Below are positions 25,601-36,579 of a DNA stretch of 64,000 nucleotides, piece after piece. Made by a program: the position numbers and the translations under genes. Positions within the stretch are counted from its first letter, which is position 1, and every line of letters begins with the position of its first letter. Source of the stretch: Chrysoperla carnea (Eukaryota > Arthropoda > Insecta > Neuroptera > Chrysopidae); the NCBI RefSeq assembly GCF_905475395.1, contig NC_058338.1, positions 311,001 through 375,000 on the forward strand, given 5' to 3'. Below the pieces are notes generated by a model. That model saw only the letters and a list, made by a program, of their open reading frames with translations, searched no databases and had not been told where the DNA came from.

Positions 25601-26400
25601 ATATTGTTATATGTAATTATATATAATTATATATAATTTTTTTTACCCGGGTAGCAAGAATAATCCTAGTACTTCCATAAGTGACTGTTGTTGTTATAAT
25701 GTTACATAACTTTTGTCTCTTAACAATTGCTCCCATTACTCCAATCCTATTTTTAATGTTATAATTTAAAATAATAGTAATTTAAAATTAATATTTTAGT
25801 AACTTTTACTAAAGATAAGAGGTTGGCCCTTTAGTAGGTATTATTTTAACTATTGAAGCATACGATCGCGTAAAAAAAATAGCGCGTTACCGCACCACAA
25901 CTTTTTTAGAGCCATTTTACAAAAGTCCTGTTTTTTTGCATTCAGTTGCGGTTTGCAAAAAGTATACATTCGATCTTACTGAAATTGTGTGTGATACTTC
26001 ATGGGCATAAAAGCTACAATCCATTTAAATCTCAGCTTTGAATCTTTAAAACAACAAGAGTTATGAAGTTTTGAAATTTCGAGCAAAATCGATGGTTTTT
26101 TGCAATTTGTGGGGTCATTGATGGACCAATCGGGTTCATTTGCAGCTCATTTTTTTTGCCTTTTTACGGCGCCTAAGCTTATTAAACGCTTTTTTATTTT
26201 TAACTCAAGCCGAGGGTGTCTGATGCGAAAGACCGGATTAGGCCACTTTACCATTTTTTTTGGACCCTTTCCGACCATCAAAAAATGTTAGATTTTAGTT
26301 TCTTCAATTTGTATCATAATGATCTACTAAATTCAATTTTTTTCTCCGAACTCAGAATTATCTAACAATTGACGCCATTTTTTTTTATTTGATCACACTA
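22605..26400. mobile_element. 3.8-kb foldback transposon with long inverted arms and AT-array core
   Basis: Left arm 22605-23360 and right arm 25637-26400 are near-identical inverted copies. Outer ends are TAGTGTGATCAAAT and its complement ATTTGATCACACTA, so the element appears bounded by TA, as in Tc1/mariner-type insertions. Inner ends are the ACCCGGGTAAAAAAAA boundary. A third copy of that inner boundary lies at 24484-24508 within the core. Each arm carries the same 63-codon open frame (22706-22897 minus, 26100-26291 plus), which has no recognisable domain and is probably chance. No transposase is present, so it would be non-autonomous. Confidence 0.88.
23361..25636. repeat. 2.3-kb TATATAAT(T) satellite-like array
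   Basis: Degenerate (ATTATATATA) and (ATTACATATA) units repeated for the whole span between the foldback arms, interrupted once at 24452-24508 by a GC-containing boundary sequence. Confidence 0.95.
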
Positions 26401-26967
26401 CATATGTAGCCAACTTAAGTAGTAATAATAAACATCCTGTATATATTGAACGCTTGTTTTTAGTGTAGTGATGCTATTTTAATACGATTTTGAATTAAAT
26501 ATGTGTGTGTTGTTTCATTTCCTTGCTAATACTAAACCACTACTTGGTGGTGGTGGTGTCATGTTGATACCACCACTATAAGTATATTGTATATATACAG
26601 GGTGTCATTCATGCTTTGAGGATCATTAGCATAGATCAAACCTTTCAAATATAGTCAAAGAAAGGCAATTAATAGGCGTTAAATTTCCAGATTTACGCAA
26701 TCAATTAACGTTACGAAACGAATCTTAAAATGTTCAAATATTTTGTTATGTTTTGTAACGAAGTGATTTGAACAATGGTAAGCAAATTGGAAAAATTTGT
26801 CACGTAAGTATGTGAAATATGTTGTGTGTAAGTCATGGTAACCATTATATGTTCAACTATTTTACACTCATCAAATTCATTACTATTTTGTTAGCTATCA
26901 AACCCAACCCAACCCAACCCAACCCAACAATTTATAAACGTGAATTATTTAGTAAAAATTTTTAAGA

Positions 26968-27080
26968 ATTGGATACCAATTTGAATGTTCCGATAATTTA
27001 CATTATTTTGTTACCAATAGATATCAAGAAGAGTCATATTTTGTAGTCAATGTTTCAGTTTTTCGTGAAAACATGGATAA
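26968..27080 (-). repeat. Dispersed repeat R2, reverse copy
   Basis: Reverse complement of the R2 blocks: CCAATTTGAATGTTCCG, ACCAATAGATATCA, GTCATATTTTGTAGTCAATG and a TTTCAGTTTTTCGTGAAAAC end. Confidence 0.75.
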
Positions 27081-30017
27081 AGCAACGTTTTCTAAAATTG
27101 AAATCGTTGTTTTTGGACAGGTTTCGTAAGGATTTTGAAACGTGTCAGTATTTTCATAAATATTTAAAAAAATGAAACAACCTATATAAAAAATAAATTA
27201 AAAAGTAGTAAATTGTGAGTGTGTGGTCCACCCTGTCTGATATATAACCGTACGATACGCTCTTGATTGAGTCAATTAAATTAAACTAAATGGAATCAAA
27301 TATAGAATGCATTGCAGCTCAGTTCAGCTCAGCTCAGCTCTCATTCATTCATTCACTCATAGTGTAGGTGTAAGCAAGCTCTTTCTCTCTTTATTAATAT
27401 TTAAAATATGTTCTTTATAATCCTGATTCTGATTCTGATGCTGATCTTTGATGATAATCTGTTATATTTATATGTTCCTTCCTTGCTTTACTTTGCTATG
27501 ATTTTTATTTTTTAGCTAAATCAGCTAAATTTTTATATTATAATATTATCTATTTATTACGCTATTCGTTACGCTAGATGAGATATGTTTGTGAGCATGC
27601 GTACACGCTTATTATTAGATCACACATCGCATTGTAAAGTAATAGTACAATGAAATTAAATATCTAAACGGGAAAAATTAATGCATCTTTGAAATTTTCC
27701 ACAGTTGTTTAGTACTCTCAGGGACGTACCTAACCCCTTTTGTTTAGGGGGAGTGTTACGGTAACTGTGGAAGCAGAATTTCGTACGGGTTGAGCTAGTT
27801 ATTTCTCTATTTAACAAAATTTGAACTTTGTTAACTCGACTATTACTTCCATAATCAAGAGAAGGATGAACTTGAATCCATTAACAAGAGTACCTATACC
27901 TAATTCTTGTATGAATCAATGGTAGTTATACGATGTATTTAAATCCATAATAATAATTATAATAATAATAATAAATGGTTTATGAGGTATAGGATATATA
28001 TATATATATGTATAATAATTCTATCCTACAGGAATATATTACAGGAATATTAAAATTATATATTTGTTGAATTTTTAATAAATTTTAATGATAAAAGTTG
28101 AGGGTTTTATTCAACGACACCTGTGACAAAAACACAGGTACGGTAATGTGTTGTACCTTGAACAGATACTTATAAATTACTACATACATATATGTGATAG
28201 AGATTATATACGTTTAAAAAGATGCATCGTCATGTAACTTGGGTCAAACAACGTCCTTTAAATTACTAAAATTGTTTTTATACCATGTTTAGTTTAGTCC
28301 CATATAGGTGTTCATAAAATCACCTAATTAGTCCATTTTCGGTTGTATTTTACAACTAACAAGGTTAATTGATTAAATAACCAGTGTGTGCTGTGATTTA
28401 TTTATTTTCTACGTAATGCCATTACAGAACAGGATAAGTTCCCTCTTAAACATTGATCCAAAATTATAAAATGGATCAAAATAAATTATCCATAAATGTA
28501 AATTGTAGTTCAAGGTACTACAACCTTCCTTATTTATTAAACTCAAACCAACAAGAAATTTATACCATTATTATGATTATTATTATTATTATTATTATAA
28601 AACTGTAATGGGAGTGGGAATGATATGAACGGGGGATGGTTAGGGGGTGAAGAGTAGGTTATTCATCAAGTTATCACTGCTGGAACCGTGTTTTTAGCTC
28701 ATCAACATTCTATATTAAAATAATTATCTTTTTATTTGAGTTATTTGTTGTACAGGATGCTTTAAAAGTATGGATACACTACACATGAAAGATGTCGTGG
28801 ACATCCGGTTGGAATTATGTTCTATCGTATTTTCGTATAGTGCTTACTTTTTTATTTAGATTTGTTGGTTTGAATGATTGATTATGCATATGTTCAATTT
28901 TATAAATTATTTTCAAAATATTTATTCTATCAACAAAATTTTGGTATAAGATGTTCATAAAATCATCTAATTAATACATTTTCGGTTGTCTGTCCGTCTG
29001 TCAGTGTTACAAACTTGTGGCCAAACTTAGTATACCTTCATATATTTCATATAAATGATATAAAAAGCTTTTTCTTTAAGTATTTACAGCAAACAGACAA
29101 TTTTTCCTTGATCATTGAGAATTAATAAAATATTTAGGTAGGTACTATTAATAAACGTCTATGTACAGCTTTACAATCAAGTATTATATTTATTTTAATA
29201 AGATGATACAAATACAAAATAGGTTTGGAGTCAGATGTGCTATTTGATTAAGTATCAGAAAGTTTTGAAGTAAGTCATCAAATATGACTGCAGATCCCAG
29301 TCCAACTGTATGTATGGACTGCTTTTTGCTATTAAAATAATGGATTTAGAGTTTTAGCAGGTTCTTTTCAAATAAAATATTAAAGTTTTTTCATCATAAA
29401 TTAATAAATTTTAAAATATTAATAATTTATTATTCTCTATTCTATACATATAGTAAAATGTTTTTATTTTAATATTTCAAGTTTTCATTGCTTTCTTCTA
29501 TATCTTCTTTATTTTATAACCTTTGTTATAAACTTTTTATTTATTTATTTATTTATTTATTCTGTTTTATTATTTGTTAGTTAGTTTGTTTTAAACTTTA
29601 ATGCACATTCATTTACATTTCTATATCAGCAACGTTTTTTTTGTGATTTTACTTTTCCTCAAACAAATTTTCTATCAACCAATCATAATTACATGAAATA
29701 ACTAAAACATTGGCGAATTTCTTCAAAATCGTTTCAGTTTGGAAAAGGCTTTAAAGAAAAAAGTAATTTAATGGAGAGTGTTCTTAGGCATGTTTCAAGA
29801 TACCTTTTCCGATAGATCTGAAAAATTTATCGTAATTGACCTACAGAAATCATAGAGAAGGAATGTCTTGTATTGATCTTTGGTACACTTACAAAATGAA
29901 AGTGTCCATATTTTCATACAAATAATTAACATCAGACCTATTAGAACTATATGGACGGTTGTTGGGGCCATTGGGACTGTATACAGTTATAAAGCTGTCA
30001 TTATTGTATAAGTTAGA

Positions 30018-30240
30018 TATATACAGGGTGTTTACTTAAGTTGGTTACATATGCAAAACTGTTTTATTATATAGTTTACGAAAAAAAAATTATTCTCTAA
30101 AAGTACCACTAGATACCATATTTCTACTCTTTTAATGGCGTATAAGGTTATTTTTAATTATAAGAACGATTCACAATGGGTTGCGTCCTTTTAGTTGACC
30201 TTTAAACAATTAAAGTGGTGGTGTTTTGCACCCTGTATAT
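30018..30240. mobile_element. 223-bp MITE with TATATACAGGGTG ends
   Basis: Starts TATATACAGGGTG (30018) and ends CACCCTGTATAT (30240), giving terminal inverted repeats of about 12 bp, with no coding capacity. The same terminal motif brackets 55075-55412 and occurs singly at many other places in the window. Confidence 0.75.
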
Positions 30241-32355
30241 GTATGAATGGTGTTATAAATGGTAACAAATGTGACCAACATGGATAATAAACTAACATGA
30301 GTACAAGCAACACTATAAACTTTTTGACTAATTATTTGTGATGGTGTTGTAAACACTTATACAGCGTTGTATGTATATGTATGGTGTCAACATAACACCA
30401 GTGCTACAGTTATTATTATTATTATTATTATTATAGCTGTTAGTACTTTATTGTTTCACATTTAAAACACCTGAGACCATCACACAACAGACCAATTCAT
30501 TAAAATGTGTGTGTGTGTACCACCTAGATAAGGGAGGGTGCTTTAGTATTTAAAGTTTCATATAAAAGTTGTATTAAATGATTAAGTTTTAACCAAACCC
30601 AAATATTTCGTTTTCGATTTGAATCACGCTCATTGTCCCAGCCATGAAACGGAAAGATATGCTGAATTTTGGATCCATTACAAGAACTTCCGTATAATTT
30701 AATATTTAATCTTGTATGAATTTTAAAATTAAAATTTAGGTAAAATATAAATAATAATAATAATAATAATTTGTTTGAAATAAAAAACTTTCTTAAAAAT
30801 TAAAATTAATAACATTTTGTTTTGTTATAATTATTATTAATGTCCATAAAGCCAACCATTTATTATTATTTTAAATTTATAAAATACAAAAAACAAAACT
30901 TGAATAAAAATATCTCACACATAATTCATTTTAAATAGAATTCATATTACACCTATTTTTACTGAAAGTTTCATATATATTGAAGGTAGATATTTAAAAA
31001 AATACAAAACATGCATTAAATTTTATTTTATAAAGTTCAAATACTAAAACCCCATCTAAGATTAAACAGTTTTCCACAGATTAGAAAAGAGATTCCCCGA
31101 CTGTAATGATGATTTTACTAATTATAGTAATTTCAGATGAAAATATTTTCTTGTTTTCATACTTCTAAAAGCGTGATTATGTAGTCGTCGAGACATAATC
31201 CCGACTACATAATGATATTTTGTTTTAACGATACATCATTTGTCAAATTTTGCTAAGTAGCCAAGATGCTAGATGGGAATAGATGAATATATTCATTGTG
31301 AACAAAGAGGGTGAACAAGTATGAAAGCCATATAAACGCGTTTAACAGTACAAACAAACACCTTAAATGTTTGTGTAACACATTGTACTTAAATAAAGTT
31401 AAGTGCCAATGCCAATTAAGTGTCATAGTTTTAGTAAAACTCAAAACTAATAAATTATATTTTTGTATTTGCGTGCATGCATTAAGAATAAATTTTTGTT
31501 TTAAGTAGGTATTATTACTTCAATATGATATGACGATACCTTATACTTTATCTACTTAAATAAATTTAAGATTTTAATTTGTATTCTTTATTTTTAAGAA
31601 CACATTGCGACACTGAAACGATACAATGTTTTCGTGTGTGTGATCAAAATGACCATTTCATTTCAGAAAGATCCCAATCTTTTTCAGTCATCTCCGTGCA
31701 AAAAGTGTCCACTTTTGTTCCACTGTGCAAAACAAAATTGTCGTTTTCTACCTCTTCGGCGGCGAGAAAAATAATATACACACACACCAGAGTAAGTAAA
31801 GAATGTCTTAGATATATATTTATCGACTACAGGAGTGTAATTCCGTACGGGTGTAGCTAGTTTATAAGTATTATTAATTGATGTTTTATAAATAAATGAC
31901 CTTGCATGACCTTCAATAATAATTGTCCATCTGGTCAACTGTTCAATGGTTGTACCTTACTTACTAAGTCAGACTCAGATAGGTACTTACTTACTTAAGG
32001 TGCGTTATTACTTTACTTAAGATAAAACATATTCATTAAAATTGAGAATAGCTGACATCAATATTTTAAGTAAGTGTTTATTAATTAATTTGATTCATGG
32101 GAAAAACAGCTTTTTTTTGGGTCTTTTCAAGAAATATGTGGGTCAGTGAATGGGAATTACACAATCTAGTTGAAGTTAATGTTTGAAACAAAATATGCAA
32201 ACATAATTGAAATTTTTCATGTAAACACTACAAAACTCGAAATTTTGATAATTAGTAAAATTGTAAGAAATAGATTAAACAATAATATTTGATTGATTTT
32301 ATGAATTTGTATCAGTTAAGGTGTAAATACTTGGATGATAGACCTTTACTCCATA

Positions 32356-32790
32356 TTTTTATACCATGTATATATGAAATATACATAGTATATTAAGTTT
32401 CGTCCCAAGTTTGTAATGCTTAAAAATAATGATGCTATAAAAAATTTTGGTATAGGTGTTCATAGAATCACCTAATTAATCCATTTCCGGTTGTCCGTCC
32501 GTCCGTCTGTGGACACGATAACTCAAAAAAGAAAAAAAATATCGAGCTGAAATTTTTACAGCGTACTCAGGACGTAAAAAGTGAGGTCAAGTTCGTAAAT
32601 GAGCATCATGGGTCTTGGGTCTTGGGTCAAAAGTTTAAATGTAAAAAATGTTCCTTATAAAAAAATAAAAACTTTTGTTTGAAACATTTTTTTGTAAACA
32701 TCACTGTTTACCCACGAGGGCGTTAATTAGGTGCACATTTTATAGTATGTATTAATATAATTAACTCAGTGTTTGTTTTCACTTGTTTTT
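32356..32790 (+). repeat. R1 dispersed repeat, long copy
   Basis: Order of conserved blocks: TATACCATGTATATATGAAA, CCAAGTTTGTAATGCTTAAA, GGTATAGGTGTTCATAGAA, CCGGTTGTCCGTCCG, GATAACTCAAAAAAG, AGGACGTAAAAAGTGAGGTC, CATCACTGTTTACCC and a final GTTTGTTTTCACTTG. The same order occurs at 42387-42985 and, diverged, at 58332-58692. No open frame. Confidence 0.85.
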
Positions 32791-33960
32791 TTTTTATTAT
32801 AAAATCATCAACATCAAGTAAAATGGTTGCAAGTAAAAAACAAAAAACCTTTTATAACATGTATATGAAATATACCAAGTTTAGTCCCAAGTTTGTAACG
32901 CTTAAAATATTAACATTGGTCAATTGGGTCTTAGGTCCGTAGGACTCATCTTGTAAACCGTTAGAAATAGAATTTATAAAATTTATAAAATCAAATTCAA
33001 ACTGTGATTATATTTTCTTTGTATCATAATAATTTTAATAACAGTAATTGAAAATTGAGTTTTTTTCTTTTATATTGTTTTTGATTACTTTGATCTTAGT
33101 GTAGGTACGTAATCTGGAGAAAGTCATCCCTTTTAATGAAGTGCACAAATAATTGGTTTTCTTTCTAATTGTATCAAGAAAAAAAAATTGAATGAAGGAA
33201 AAGTTTTTAACGAACTGTGTATTTAAAATAAGAAAAATACTTTGGAATATGAATAAATAAAAATACATAAATAATACATTAATATCGATTTAGAAAATAT
33301 TTCTAACGATTTGGGATTTTCCTTGACCTAAGAGAGTCCGGTTCCTAAAATGGCCCATAGTAATATCAAGTTGAGATTCGTGGTTGAAATTATTTGTTCT
33401 TTATTTTCAACTCTGATCATGAAAATACGAAATTTTTCGTTATTTGTCTTGGTTATCGAAATATCGAAAGCTAAATAATTAAACAAAATTTTCAATTTTC
33501 GATATTTTAAAAATTACTCCACATATCGAAAAATTTTAATGATAATCATTATGTTAATCATTTACAGTGGAAAAAAAACATTAATCATGTGACATAAATG
33601 TAGTAAAAAAACCGAGGAAAAACCTGATATTTGTAATAGAACATTTTATAATAGAAGCAAAAAATTCTTAATAAATAGGGTCTATGAATAGTTATTACTA
33701 CACTGTATCCGAATGACTTAATGTGTTTCGGTTTAGAAGGATGTGTTTTCGGTTTATACTTATTCGGTTTTCTCACTCAAATCCCGAATAAGTATAAACT
33801 TTAATTTTTTTTTTTATGAATTTATTCATATGATTTTTTGCAAATCAATTAAATTAATTTGAATACGCATTTATTTTGGAATAAGTTAAATTTATTTATT
33901 CATTAGGTTAATATAATTTTCTCACTGATATTAGATTTTTAAATTGTATGTATATATATC

Positions 33961-34046
33961 GGGTTATATGGCGGAGTGGTAAGCGAGTCCGACTCGTAGT
34001 ACTAAGATCGTGGGTTCGAAACCCACTAAGGCAGAAAATTTTTTTT
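33961..34046 (+). repeat. tRNA-like module with pol III A and B boxes
   Basis: An A-box match (TGGCGGAGTGG, 33968-33978), a perfect B box (GGTTCGAAACC) within a 5-bp T-stem and 7-base loop (GTGGG-TTCGAAA-CCCAC), and a T9 run at 34038-34046 that could end pol III transcription. The acceptor stem does not pair and the anticodon arm is replaced by a CGAGT-CCG-ACTCG palindrome, so this is not a functional tRNA. It may be a SINE-type or tRNA-derived module. Confidence 0.65.
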
Positions 34047-34119
34047 TTCCCTACGTTATTAATTTAAGTTTGTATAACAATCCCACAGGTGTTTTAGTCA
34101 CTCAAAGTTTTTCATTAGG

Positions 34120-34525
34120 TTTGTACAGCTTTATCACCGATAATGTCTCTTGATATTGTTTCATCATATAAGAGGTGTCGCAGCTCGGTGTTAAGCGGGT
34201 GCGACTCGTAGATCGAAGGTCTATGGTTCAAAGCTCGGGCAAATAAAAATTTTAAATTTTTTCTCTACATTTCATGGTCTGATTTATTCAAATTAATTTC
34301 ATTAATTTAAATGCGTGTTAAATTTCCGCGCTTTTTTCGGGTGTGGTCAATCAAAATTATTCATTAGGTCAGTAGTGTTTCATCGTTCATAGTGGACAGT
34401 TGGTTACATTTGTGCTTTGTGTTTCACCTTCATTTGACTTCCAAACGTCAAATTTCATTTTCGAATTTGTTTCTGAGTAAGTTTTTGTTTTAATTTACAT
34501 TTTTCTAATTCTTTTTTTGTATATT
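34120..34525 (+). repeat. Diverged duplicate carrying a second tRNA-like module, copy 1
   Basis: Matches 36230-36550 in block order: CATTAGGT, GCTTTATCACCGAT, a tRNA-like AAGCGGGTGCGACTCGTAG with GGTTCAAAGC (34190-34245), GTGTTTCACCTTCATTTGA, TTCCAAA-TCAAATTTCATTTTCG and TTTGTTTCTGAGTAAGTTT. Confidence 0.6.
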
Positions 34526-34914
34526 GTAAAATTCTATATTATATTTAATTTGTTTCACATTTTGTCCAAATGCTTTTTTACACAAAACTTTTAATATTAA
34601 TTAAAAAAAATTATGTTGGAATCATTTGTTTATTTTTTCTAATTGAAATCACATTCTAGAATTAGTTGTTTTATTATTAGTGATTGACTACAAGTATTTT
34701 TATTTGATTTCAAAATTTTTCGATTTCGCGATTTTTCGATTTCAAAATTATTCCCAAGAGATTCAATCTCATTTATACAAAATTTATTTATAATAAATAT
34801 AACAAAATGAATATGTACTATGGTTCGATAAAATTTTTTGACGTTAGTGTTATTTTAGATGTAGAGTTTACTAATAAACACACAGTTTTAATATTAATAA
34901 TTATAATTTTTATT

Positions 34915-35235
34915 TAAAGACGTTCATTCATCAACCTGTTTTGCTATGTGCGTTTATATGGAAACAGTATTTAAATTTGAAATAATTTTGAAATTTTATT
35001 AAAATTTTTAATAATTACTAACTGATAAAAGTTTCAAGTATAGTTATCGATATAATTTTTGAGAAATATCGATTTATATTTTCCATTTAAACCTATGTTA
35101 AAGATTAATTTTTGTCACTTTTTGAATTTAAAATTTAACATTAATTACGTTTCGATTAATTTATATAATTGTATATTTTTTCTTTCTTAAATCATTTAAA
35201 CTTTTTTATCATCATAATTATTTTTATTTGTCTAC
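34915..35235 (+). repeat. Hairpin-bearing repeat, copy 1
   Basis: Shares block order with 35515-35850: AACCTGTTTTGCTA, GTGCGTT, GGAAACAGTAT, an A/T-rich stretch, CGATATAATTTT, TTATATTTTCCATTTA and ATTTAAA-TTCAAT-like blocks. The hairpin is CTGTTT (34936-34941) with AAACAG (34962-34967). Confidence 0.6.
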
Positions 35236-35379
35236 TTACAAGTCTCATGAATGTACGTCCTTAAATGAATAACTAAATAACTCTACAATCCGTTACTAAA
35301 TATCGAAAAAAATTCTATCAAAATAATAAATGAAACTAAATTTGTATTCAATTGATTTCAACACTCCGCTCAATTCAAA

Positions 35380-35515
35380 CAAAACATATTCCTATGGGCT
35401 GAGCAAATTTGTGAAATTTTTGATTTGATAAACCTTTGGTACAAATATCAGCCAGTTCATTTTTTGAAGGTATATAATCAATTTTTTTTAAAATTCTGAT
35501 CGAATGAAATGTTAT
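35380..35515 (-). pseudogene. Copia-type RNase H remnant (minus strand)
   Basis: On the minus strand the sequence reads CATTTCATTCGATCAGAATT and then, after a frameshift, DYIPSKNELADICTKGLS followed by KFHKFAQPIGIC. This is the end of a Ty1/copia Pol (HFIR...IPTENQLADIFTKGL in the family). It is short and frameshifted and therefore dead. Confidence 0.85.
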
Positions 35516-35850
35516 TTAAGTTCACGTACATGCGTGAACCTGTTTTGCTACGTGCGTTCGTAGGGAAACAGTATGTAAATTTTAAAGAATTTTAAATTAA
35601 TAGAAATTTTTTTGAAATTCTATTAAAAGTTTAAATAATTATTACCTGGTAAAAGCTTGTAAAAAAAAGTATTGGTATCGATATAATTTTAGAATAATAT
35701 CGTATTTATATTTTCCATTTAGTCCCATATTAAATCTTACTTTTAGTCAATTTTTTAAACTTAAAATTCAATGAAAATAATTCGATAACAGGTTATTTTT
35801 CTTGTCTTAAATCATAGAAAATCATTTAAACTATCGCATTACCATATTGT
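35515..35850 (+). repeat. Hairpin-bearing repeat, copy 2
   Basis: Second copy of the 34915 unit. It has a hairpin CTGTTT (35540-35545) / AAACAG (35566-35571) with an inner CTACG/CGTAG stem and a TGCGTT loop. It is preceded by a perfect TTCACG-TACATG-CGTGAA hairpin at 35521-35538 that copy 1 lacks. Confidence 0.65.
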
Positions 35851-35927
35851 TTTTTGTTTCTCTACTATTATCGTTGACGCATGTACGCCCTTCAATTATT
35901 TGGAAATAATATATTTTGAAAATCTAA

Positions 35928-36177
35928 AAAACAGAATATTAAGTTGCATTAGCTAGCTGCGGTTTGTAAAATGAATGTTTTAATATTATCGTTAAACCAG
36001 TAATTTTTGAGGATAATCAATCAAGTATTCAATAAGTTAAGAATTGGGAAAGTAAAAGAAGTAAACACATTGGCATTAAATACCATTTCATTCGATCAGA
36101 ATTAAAAAAAGATAATTTAAAAATTGAACATATACCTACAGAGAATCAATTGGCTGATATTTGTACATACACTAGAT
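35928..36177 (+). pseudogene. Copia-type RNase H remnant (plus strand)
   Basis: The frame gives TEY-stop-VALAS, then KPVIFEDNQSSIQ, a stop, VKNWESKRSKHIGIKYHFIR, and IEHIPTENQLADIC before a stop at 36175. These are the conserved blocks of Ty1/copia RNase H. Several stops show it is decayed. It is inverted relative to the remnant at 35380-35515, about 0.5 kb away. Confidence 0.9.
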
Positions 36178-36229
36178 AATAATAAAATTATTTTTAATTA
36201 TTTTAATTATTTATCACTAAAATATATTT

Positions 36230-36555
36230 ATTCATTAGGTTGGTCCAGTTTTATCACCGATTATGGCCGTTTAAATTGTAACAAGCATCAAGTCGTGTGG
36301 CAGAGAGTATAGCGAGTCCTACTCCTCTTACACAGGTATGGAGTTCAAAATCCAGGTAAGTAAAATTTTAATTTTAATTTTCTAAATCTCATGTAATAAT
36401 TTATTCTTAGTAATATAATTAATTTGAGTGTGTGTTTTACTATTCACTATGAATAGCTTATTTATTTGACATTTATCTATTCCCTTCATTTGAATTCCAA
36501 ATCTTAAATTTCATTTTCGGGTTTGTTTCTAAGTAAGTTTATGTTAATAAAGGTA
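36230..36555 (+). repeat. Diverged duplicate with tRNA-like module, copy 2
   Basis: Counterpart of 34120-34525. The tRNA-like part (36293-36357) has TGTGGCAGAGAG, AGCGAGTCCTACTC and a weak B box GAGTTCAAAATCC. It ends directly before the 1173-bp tandem array. Confidence 0.6.
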
Positions 36556-36579
36556 AATTAAGATTAAATGAGCCATCTT

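Larger units (their letters stand above)
26401..33930. other. Gene-free AT-rich region with small repeats
   Basis: No gene supported. Contents: an AACCC run (26895-26930), reverse R2 (26968-27080), R1 fragments (28270-28345, 28935-29070), reverse R3 (28785-28925), R4 fragment (29700-29830), MITE 30018-30240, several ATT/ATTT microsatellites (28575, 29530, 30410) and long R1 copy 32356-32790. A slightly GC-richer stretch at 31600-31800 gives overlapping open frames on both strands but nothing recognisable. Confidence 0.6.

Noticed and set aside
31579-31938. Overlapping frames on both strands around 31.6-31.9 kb
   Set aside because: Both strands open in a slightly GC-richer stretch, with no recognisable protein; left as a possible non-coding island.
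33961-34046. Functional tRNA gene
   Set aside because: A and B boxes are good but the acceptor stem does not pair and the anticodon arm is not formed.
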